Program-made: the position numbers and the translations under genes
Origin: CAZLPY01 sp964561525
Lineage (GTDB): Bacteria; Patescibacteriota; UBA1384; CAJBMM01
Direction: 5' to 3'
NCBI GenBank assembly: GCA_964561525.1
Contig: CAZLPY010000043.1
Location: 1-9,066, forward strand
DNA: 9,066 nt
The notes under the pieces: model-generated
Database searches by the model: none
Told to the model about the DNA's origin: nothing
Seen by the model: only the letters and a program-made list of their open reading frames with translations
Shown: positions 4,373 to 9,066 of the stretch, piece after piece
Layout of the letters: each line of letters starts with the position of its first letter
How positions within the stretch are numbered: position 1 is the stretch's first letter

Positions 4373-5077
4373 ATGATGACATACCGTTTGTTACTGGCGA
4401 TGTTTTTGCTGATTGCGCTGATCGGTGGAGCGTACGCGTGGCACAAATCGGCTCAATCGCCGGTGCAGCCTTTGTCTAGCCCAATAACTCCGTCTAGCGG
4501 GAATGCGGCTCCTGTACCGGACGAACATCCTAACTCAGTCACTCCAGAATCCGCGGCACCGACTCCTGCACCGACGCTGCAAAACATGGCTTGGCAAGAG
4601 CCGGTGGATCAGTTTAAATCACGCGTCACCAAAAAGCCATTTGGCATCTACATCACACCTGCTACCTCACCAGTGCAGCCGGAAAAGTTTACTGGATACC
4701 ACACCGGAGTTGATGTGGAGTATCAGGATGTAGTTGCAGATGTACCAGTGCATGCTATCGCCGATGGTATGGTGGTATTATCACGCACCGCCTCAGGCTA
4801 CGGTGGCGTGATGGTGATTCGACATGCAATTGACAGCAAACAGACCCTGGTGGTTTACGGACACTTAAGAGCAACTTCAATGAAGGGCGTTGGGGTGGCG
4901 GTCAAGCAAGGCGACGCAATCGCGGTGCTTGGTACTGGGTATTCGTCAGAGACTGATGGCGAGCGCCGACATCTCCATTTTGGAGTTTTAGCGGGGTCTA
5001 CTATAGACATCAAAGGCTACGTCCAAACCAAAGCCGAGCTCTCAGGCTGGGTTGACCCGCTGTCACTCTATCCTTAA
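4373..5077 (+). CDS. M23-family (LytM-type) metallopeptidase, membrane-anchored
   Basis: The protein has 234 residues. Residues 4-22 are a hydrophobic signal anchor, and about 26-70 are a Pro/Ser/Ala-rich low-complexity linker. The M23 domain runs from about 88 to the end. The zinc and catalytic residues are visible: His110 and Asp114 in YHTGVDVE, His164 in VYGHL, and His200/His202 in HLHFGV. A complete set suggests an active endopeptidase that cuts peptidoglycan cross-links or other substrates outside the membrane, rather than a degenerate EnvC/NlpD-type regulator. The ATG at 4373 follows GCAGG by five bases; a second ATG is adjacent. The slipin gene is 104 bases upstream on the same strand, so co-transcription is possible, although a separate promoter is predicted. 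The gene converges on the Nudix gene with an 8-base gap. Confidence 0.92.
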   Translation: MMTYRLLLAMFLLIALIGGAYAWHKSAQSPVQPLSSPITPSSGNAAPVPDEHPNSVTPESAAPTPAPTLQNMAWQEPVDQFKSRVTKKPFGIYITPATSPVQPEKFTGYHTGVDVEYQDVVADVPVHAIADGMVVLSRTASGYGGVMVIRHAIDSKQTLVVYGHLRATSMKGVGVAVKQGDAIAVLGTGYSSETDGERRHLHFGVLAGSTIDIKGYVQTKAELSGWVDPLSLYP

Positions 5078-5085
5078 AAAAAGCG

Positions 5086-5676
5086 TTATGGCCGAGGTGT
5101 GAGTAATATCCGCAATGCTTCCATCTTGGCAGGATCAAGTTTGGCCTGCAGTGCCCGAATCGCGAGCTCGGGCACGCCAAGTTTTTCACTTGTGGCAAGC
5201 TCAATGAATTGATCGAGCGAGACAAACTGGGGCTCAATTTTTTCACCGGCGTCAAGCTGCTGTTCAGCTACTTTGCGGCAGCCGTGGGCAACGTAGGTGT
5301 AAATAGTCCAATCAATTTTTGAGATTGGCGAAACGGCGTACCACAACGCTAGGGATGCTGCTTCGTAGCCTGTTTCCTCACGCAACTCTCGCCGTGCCGC
5401 GGCTTCGATATCTTCACCTTCGTCGACCCGGCCACCGATGATCGTGTTGAGCGGCGGCTTAGCCGGCTGCTCCTCATGAGCAATGATGATACCGCCGTCT
5501 TCAGTCACTGGGATGATACAGACCGTGTCAGCTCGCTTTAATTTTTCAAATGTCGCAACACTGCCATCAAACATTTTCTGCTGCCACTGATACACATCAA
5601 AAATTACTCCCTCAAACACCCGCTTCGCATCTGCAGGAATTGGCTGTAATGAATCGTCGGTGGTATCTTGTGACAT
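5086..5676 (-). CDS. Nudix hydrolase (ADP-ribose pyrophosphatase-like)
   Basis: The protein has 196 residues from the chosen ATG. The Nudix box is perfect: G82-x5-E88-x7-R96-E97-L98-x-E100-E101-x-G103-Y104 (GGRVDEGEDI...RRELREETGY), which holds the catalytic magnesium site. The N-terminal strand pattern (RVFEGVIFDVYQWQQKMFDG) and the EEQPAKPPLNTIIGG segment resemble NudF-like ADP-ribose pyrophosphatases, but the substrate cannot be read with certainty. The protein is probably cytoplasmic and cleans up nucleoside-diphosphate derivatives. The frame is open to an ATG at 5730, and another ATG lies at 5694. I prefer 5676, where an ordinary soluble sequence begins, but none of the three has a clear ribosome binding site. 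It is divergent from the membrane-protein gene. Confidence 0.9.
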   Translation of the reverse strand: MSQDTTDDSLQPIPADAKRVFEGVIFDVYQWQQKMFDGSVATFEKLKRADTVCIIPVTEDGGIIIAHEEQPAKPPLNTIIGGRVDEGEDIEAAARRELREETGYEAASLALWYAVSPISKIDWTIYTYVAHGCRKVAEQQLDAGEKIEPQFVSLDQFIELATSEKLGVPELAIRALQAKLDPAKMEALRILLTPRP

Positions 5677-5717
5677 CAATAAGCACCATACCATATTTTC
5701 GCATGATCTTCGATTGA

Positions 5718-5749
5718 TCTTGCAAGACATGCTAAGCTTAATCTATGAC
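5718..5749. promoter_or_regulatory. Possible shared -35 region in the divergent gap
   Basis: TCTTGCAAGA (5718-5727) is a perfect 10-bp palindrome containing TTGCAA on both strands. On the plus strand it lies 18 bases before TATGAC (5744-5749), a modest -10 candidate that would start transcription about 17 bases before the membrane-protein ATG. The minus-strand counterpart has no good -10 box at normal spacing. Confidence 0.25.
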
Positions 5750-5773
5750 AGACAACAAAACCTGCGCCCACTG

Positions 5774-6598
5774 ATGAATGCACCTTCACGGAATGAGTTC
5801 ACCGCCATTATCAATAGTGCCTTGCGTTTTTCACTGGCCACCATTCAAAAAAATGCCTCGCTGTTTTTGGCCCTTGCATTGTTATCTGGCATACTGATTG
5901 GCGCCATTACCATGATAATGCTACTGCTGGCCGGTTTTTTGAGCGGACTACTTGGCGTTTCACTCGATTTTGACGGTGCCGCCACCTACATTTTGGTTGG
6001 CAGCATCATTACAGCGCTCATCGTTGTGTCAGCCGGCCTAAAACATACAGCACTAAACCTCTATGATCAAAAAATAACCACGGTACGCGACTTTTTTCAT
6101 GGATTTCGACACGTCGGTGTCTACCTGATAACCAGTCTGCTGTACTACGTGCTTGTAGGAGTAGGAGTCGGCGTTGCGGCATTGTTAGCATTTGCGATCA
6201 CGCAGCTTGTTCCCGACGTTAATCCGCATTTTTTATACCTTATTCCGATTATTATTGGACCGCCATTTACCATTCCGTTTCGCTTTGCCGGTGTGATTGC
6301 GCTTGACCGCGGGGTCGGTGCGGGAACGGCACTCCGCCAAAGTCTCGCCTTGACCAAGGGGCTCCGCATAAAACTATTTGTGCTCTATGCCAGTCTGCTG
6401 CTCATTATCAATGCTCCGGTCAGCGCCGTAGTGCGCAATATTCCAGACACTGTGGTAATAACCAGCGCATTATCATACCTCATTGCTTCGGTATTTGTGA
6501 TCGGCATTGTGCTATTCACGCTGCATCTGCTTCCAGAAATCTACATTTATCGTGCATTGTGGTATCGTAAATCTTTATCCGAACCACCATCCTATTAA
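5774..6598 (+). CDS. Polytopic membrane protein of unknown function
   Basis: The protein has 274 residues from the ATG at 5774. About six hydrophobic segments are visible, near residues 28-60 (probably one long or two short helices), 70-88, 114-142, 152-172, 200-217 and 228-252. Between helices, RFAGVIALDRGVGAGTALRQSLALTKG resembles the amphipathic loop (small residues, then S-x-x-L-T-K-G) of several DUF families of bacterial multi-helix membrane proteins. No catalytic motif is visible, so I assign no function. The frame is open from an ATG at 5660, but that extension overlaps the divergent Nudix gene and is polar. The ATG at 5774 starts a normal cytosolic lead-in (NAPSRNEFTAIINSALRFS). It has no clear ribosome binding site. 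The histidine kinase follows after 31 bases, so the two may share a transcript. Confidence 0.75.
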   Translation: MNAPSRNEFTAIINSALRFSLATIQKNASLFLALALLSGILIGAITMIMLLLAGFLSGLLGVSLDFDGAATYILVGSIITALIVVSAGLKHTALNLYDQKITTVRDFFHGFRHVGVYLITSLLYYVLVGVGVGVAALLAFAITQLVPDVNPHFLYLIPIIIGPPFTIPFRFAGVIALDRGVGAGTALRQSLALTKGLRIKLFVLYASLLLIINAPVSAVVRNIPDTVVITSALSYLIASVFVIGIVLFTLHLLPEIYIYRALWYRKSLSEPPSY

Positions 6599-6607
6599 TA
6601 AGGTGGT
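6583..6607 (+). other. Hairpin around the membrane-protein stop codon
   Basis: ACCACC (6583-6588) and GGTGGT (6602-6607) form a 6-bp stem with a 13-base loop that holds the TAA stop. No T-run follows, so it is not a standard terminator. It could slow readthrough into the kinase gene or stabilise the mRNA end; chance is also possible. Confidence 0.3.
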
Positions 6608-6629
6608 GTAACCCGGAGCACTATGTATT

Positions 6630-8597
6630 ATGGGTAATCATCTCAGCGAAAAAAAACCACAACCTCGATTAAATAAGGGAGACGCAAACTTGGCTGTTTC
6701 TACTGCTTCACTTGAACTCGTTTTGACTAATTTAAGCGAAGGTGTCTGTGTAATAGCCGAAAATATGCAAATATTGTACGCCAATTACGCTTTTGCAAAC
6801 CTGATACGGCGTCCGCTGCAGGAACTTGCTGGTATACCACTATGGCAAGCGATGCCACAGATCAAACCGGTACTTCAGCGGCACACCCAAGTAATGCCGA
6901 GGCAATTAACTGCTCCGATGCTGGCCGCTTTAATGGGTGAGTATAATCTCGGATCCTTAAGCCGTCCACGGTTTGTTAATCTCGATGTATCTCGCATCCC
7001 CGGAATTGACCAGATTGTGATATTGCTCCATGACGTCAACGACCAAAAAAATCATGAAGCTGCCATGCTGCACAAGGAACGGCAATTGAATGAAGCGCAG
7101 TCGATTGCTCATCTTGGAAGCTGGGAGTGGGACATCAAAACGGACGTGGTAACGTTGTCAGATGAGCTGTGTCGAATTTATGGTATTGAAACACCGTTCG
7201 CTGCTCGCTACGTCGATTATCTGCAATGTATTCATCCCCGCGATCGTGACATGGTAGGGGAAACGTTTGCGAATGCATTGGAACATCAGCCATCTTTTGA
7301 TCTGTACCATCGTATCGTGCGTCCCACAGGCAGAGTTCGCATTGTCCACGCCTTAGGGAACGCGGTATATGATGCTCACAGCGCAGTTATTGGTATAGTC
7401 GGAACCGGTCAAGATGTAACTGAGGTAAAGCTACGTGAGCGAAAATTACGCAAATATACTCGCGAAGTGGTACGCAGTCGGGCCAAGATTAAACGGGAAA
7501 ACGCTCGATTTGAAGCCATCATCTCATCAATCGGCAAAGGATTGATCGCTATTAATAACGATACGGTGATCGTGCTCGCTAACCGCATGGCCGCTGAAAT
7601 GTTTGGTTGGGATCAAACTGAAATGGTTGGGCAAATATGCACAGAGATCATCGATTGCATTGATGACAATGGGAATCCAGTTCCTGCTGGCCAGGGACCA
7701 CTCGAGCAAGCGCTGGCGCAAAAAAAACGCGTCTACTCAACAGAATATTATTACTCGCGCAAAGACGGATCTACCTTCCCCGCCTCGATTACCGTCACCC
7801 CTATTTTACTCAAACAAAAAATTATTGGATCAATTATGGTGTTTCGGGACATTACCGAGGATCGCCTGGCCGATCGGGCAAAATTAGAGTTTGTGTCGAT
7901 CGCATCACACGAACTGCGCACGCCGCTCTCGGCAATTAACTGGTACGTCGAGATGCTGCAAAGCGGCGACGCTGGTAAACTTAAACCGGATCAACGTAAA
8001 TTCGTCGATGAGATTTATGCTGGCAATCAGCGCATGATTGCGTTGGTGAACGACCTGCTCAACGTATCCCGTCTTGAACTTGGTACCTTTGCCATTAGCC
8101 CAATCCGTGTTGATGTTGCAGAAATTGCTCATCAGCTGGTTTCCGATCTGGGTCATCAAATCAGCGCCAAAAAACTGATCATGCACGAACACTATGCAAA
8201 ACAATTACCGCGTCTTAACGCCGACCCTAAACTGCTGCGTATCGTGTTCCAAAATTTACTGAGTAACGCTATCAAATACACTCCACCAGGAGGCGAGATC
8301 TTTTTTTCCATCACTAAAGACGACCAAGAGGTATTGGTTACCGTGAAGGATACCGGCCTCGGCATTCCGCAGTACCAGTTTCCGCAAGTATTTAATAAGT
8401 TATTTCGAGCAGATAACGCTCGCGACACTGAAGTGGAGGGAACCGGTCTTGGTCTCTACATTGTAAAGTCGATTATTGAACAATCGGGCGGGAAGATTTG
8501 GTTTGAATCGACAGAGACGCTCGGTACGACCTTTTATTTTGCTCTACCGTTTCAGGGCATGACGCCAAAAAATGGCCATAAAAGTCTAATCAAATAA
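6630..8597 (+). CDS. Cytoplasmic histidine kinase with three PAS domains
   Basis: This 655-residue protein has no membrane segment. Three PAS-like domains precede the kinase: PAS1 about 26-138 (divergent), PAS2 about 155-268 (PAS_3-like, GSWEWDIKTD and IHPRDRDMV), and PAS3 about 293-410. A basic coiled coil (about 268-296) joins PAS2 and PAS3. The HisKA H-box is SIASHELRTPLSAI with phospho-acceptor His427. The ATPase domain has the N-box (QNLLSNAIKYTP, Asn546), G1 (DTGLGIP, Asp574), the F-box (FNKLF, about 588-592), G2 (GTGLGLYIV, from 604) and GTTFYFALP. All catalytic motifs are intact. The protein probably senses an internal signal such as redox state, light or a small ligand. No heme- or flavin-binding Cys/His signature is clear. 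The receiver gene follows after 20 bases and is the likely partner. The ATG at 6630 has GGAG 11 bases upstream; a TTG at 6690 with a better site is an alternative. Confidence 0.93.
   Translation: MGNHLSEKKPQPRLNKGDANLAVSTASLELVLTNLSEGVCVIAENMQILYANYAFANLIRRPLQELAGIPLWQAMPQIKPVLQRHTQVMPRQLTAPMLAALMGEYNLGSLSRPRFVNLDVSRIPGIDQIVILLHDVNDQKNHEAAMLHKERQLNEAQSIAHLGSWEWDIKTDVVTLSDELCRIYGIETPFAARYVDYLQCIHPRDRDMVGETFANALEHQPSFDLYHRIVRPTGRVRIVHALGNAVYDAHSAVIGIVGTGQDVTEVKLRERKLRKYTREVVRSRAKIKRENARFEAIISSIGKGLIAINNDTVIVLANRMAAEMFGWDQTEMVGQICTEIIDCIDDNGNPVPAGQGPLEQALAQKKRVYSTEYYYSRKDGSTFPASITVTPILLKQKIIGSIMVFRDITEDRLADRAKLEFVSIASHELRTPLSAINWYVEMLQSGDAGKLKPDQRKFVDEIYAGNQRMIALVNDLLNVSRLELGTFAISPIRVDVAEIAHQLVSDLGHQISAKKLIMHEHYAKQLPRLNADPKLLRIVFQNLLSNAIKYTPPGGEIFFSITKDDQEVLVTVKDTGLGIPQYQFPQVFNKLFRADNARDTEVEGTGLGLYIVKSIIEQSGGKIWFESTETLGTTFYFALPFQGMTPKNGHKSLIK
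6676..6692 (+). promoter_or_regulatory. Internal ribosome binding site and alternative TTG start of the kinase
   Basis: AAGGGAG (6676-6682) lies seven bases before an in-frame TTG (codon 21, 6690-6692), just ahead of the first PAS domain. The first 20 residues are polar and would be lost. This site is stronger and better placed than the GGAG 11 bases before the ATG at 6630. Confidence 0.4.
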
Positions 8598-8607
8598 CGA
8601 GATGTAA

Positions 8608-8613
8608 AAGGAG
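8608..8613 (+). promoter_or_regulatory. Ribosome binding site of the receiver gene
   Basis: A consensus AAGGAG lies four bases before the ATG at 8618, in the 20-base gap after the kinase stop. It is the best ribosome binding site in the window and suggests more receiver than kinase is made from the shared mRNA. Confidence 0.7.
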
Positions 8614-8617
8614 ACAG

Positions 8618-9007
8618 ATGAAAACAGCTAAAACTATATTGATCGTTGAGGACGTTGGGCCGTTAAGGAAAGCGATCGCTACAAAATTGCAACATGCCGG
8701 CTTGCACACACTTGAGGCCAAGGACGGTGTCGAGGGTTTGGCGATTGCGTTGCAGCATCATCCAGATTTGATTTTGCTTGATATCTTAATGCCAAAAATG
8801 GATGGTCTGACCGTGCTCAAACGTCTCCGCGGCGACCAATGGGGACGGGCGGTGCCGGTGATCATTTTGTCGAATTTGGTTGATGAGCACTACTTTGATG
8901 AAGCAGAGCGGCATAACGTGGAGGATTACGTGATTAAAAGTAATTGGAAACTAGAGGATATTGTCCAGCGTATTTACCAAGCGTTACAGATCGAGCAGCA
9001 CAGCTAA
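8618..9007 (+). CDS. Single-domain (CheY-like) response regulator
   Basis: This 129-residue protein is a receiver domain and nothing else. The acidic pocket is Glu11-Asp12 in LIVEDVGPLR, the phosphorylated residue is Asp55 in LILLDILMPKMDG, the switch Ser is at 85 (ILSN), and Lys107 is in DYVIKSNW. All are in place, so phosphotransfer from the upstream kinase is expected. There is no DNA-binding or enzymatic output domain, so it must act by binding another protein, as CheY or pilus regulators do, or as a phosphorelay intermediate. The target is not evident. It is co-directional with the kinase, with a 20-base gap, and probably shares its promoter. Confidence 0.94.
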   Translation: MKTAKTILIVEDVGPLRKAIATKLQHAGLHTLEAKDGVEGLAIALQHHPDLILLDILMPKMDGLTVLKRLRGDQWGRAVPVIILSNLVDEHYFDEAERHNVEDYVIKSNWKLEDIVQRIYQALQIEQHS

Positions 9008-9018
9008 AAACTCATCTT

Positions 9019-9066
9019 ATGCAGCAGAACTCGATTCCTGGACAGAACCTAGACCGCAAGTTGCAA
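9019..9066 (+). CDS. Start of an unidentified downstream gene (partial)
   Basis: An ATG 11 bases after the receiver stop opens a frame of 16 codons (MQQNSIPGQNLDRKLQ) that runs off the window without a stop. The strand, phase and tight spacing suggest another operon member. No ribosome binding site is visible and the sequence is too short to assign. It may be the target of the receiver or a further signalling gene. Confidence 0.45.
   Translation, partial: MQQNSIPGQNLDRKLQ

Noticed and set aside
4296..4376. A 26-codon ORF whose stop overlaps the M23 start, as a possible leader peptide.
   Set aside because: It starts inside the palindrome at about the predicted transcription start, has no ribosome binding site, and encodes an unremarkable sequence.
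5660..5773. N-terminal extension of the membrane protein to the ATG at 5660.
   Set aside because: It overlaps the start of the divergent Nudix gene, is polar, and has no ribosome binding site.
1..9066. CRISPR arrays, tRNA or rRNA genes, insertion sequences and attachment sites.
   Set aside because: I looked for spaced direct repeats, cloverleaf-like arms, transposase motifs and terminal repeats and saw none.

Overview
The window is about 9 kb of a compact bacterial chromosome. Most gene gaps are short, several start and stop codons overlap, and TGA works as a stop. The gene set suggests an uncultured small-genome lineage such as the Patescibacteria (CPR). The hints are a KGG-repeat stress protein, a stand-alone RRM protein, a soluble multi-PAS histidine kinase with a single-domain receiver, tiny LiaI/LiaF-like membrane proteins and an AbrB/PIN pair. 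This placement is an inference; no rRNA or tRNA is present to fix it.

Left part (1-1575). The window opens inside the 3' end of a KGG-repeat stress protein (+ strand). It converges on a two-gene minus-strand operon of related small membrane proteins (524-739, then 138-524) with translational coupling. Their promoter abuts a strong bidirectional terminator (790-821), which also ends a glycine-rich RNA-binding protein gene (841-1227, -). That gene has a good promoter and a leader able to form a two-stem structure. Upstream, in a stretch without long ORFs, a 33-codon minus-strand ORF (1399-1500) encodes a probable single-helix membrane peptide.

Middle (1576-3512). One minus-strand operon reads AbrB-type antitoxin, PIN-domain toxin, then an N-terminal ATP-binding domain of a phosphoenolpyruvate synthase-like enzyme. 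The joins are TAATG and TAA-T-ATG. The third gene stops at 313 codons; the tail of the phosphohistidine domain follows at once in another frame, and the catalytic His region is missing. It is therefore an internally deleted, frameshifted gene. The operon promoter lies at a perfect 11-bp inverted repeat whose two arms each hold a TTGACA facing outward, one toward the toxin-antitoxin operon and one toward the next gene.

Right part (3513-9066). A slipin/stomatin-like SPFH protein and an M23 peptidase with an N-terminal membrane anchor (+) suggest envelope functions. A Nudix hydrolase (-) converges on the peptidase gene and is divergent from a six-helix (approximately) membrane protein (+). Then come a cytoplasmic three-PAS histidine kinase and a CheY-like receiver, forming a plausible two-component pair without a DNA-binding output. 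A further reading frame begins at 9019 and leaves the window.

The most notable items are the broken PEP-synthase gene welded to a toxin-antitoxin operon, the structured leader of the RRM gene, the symmetric divergent promoter/operator, and the unlisted 33-codon membrane peptide.
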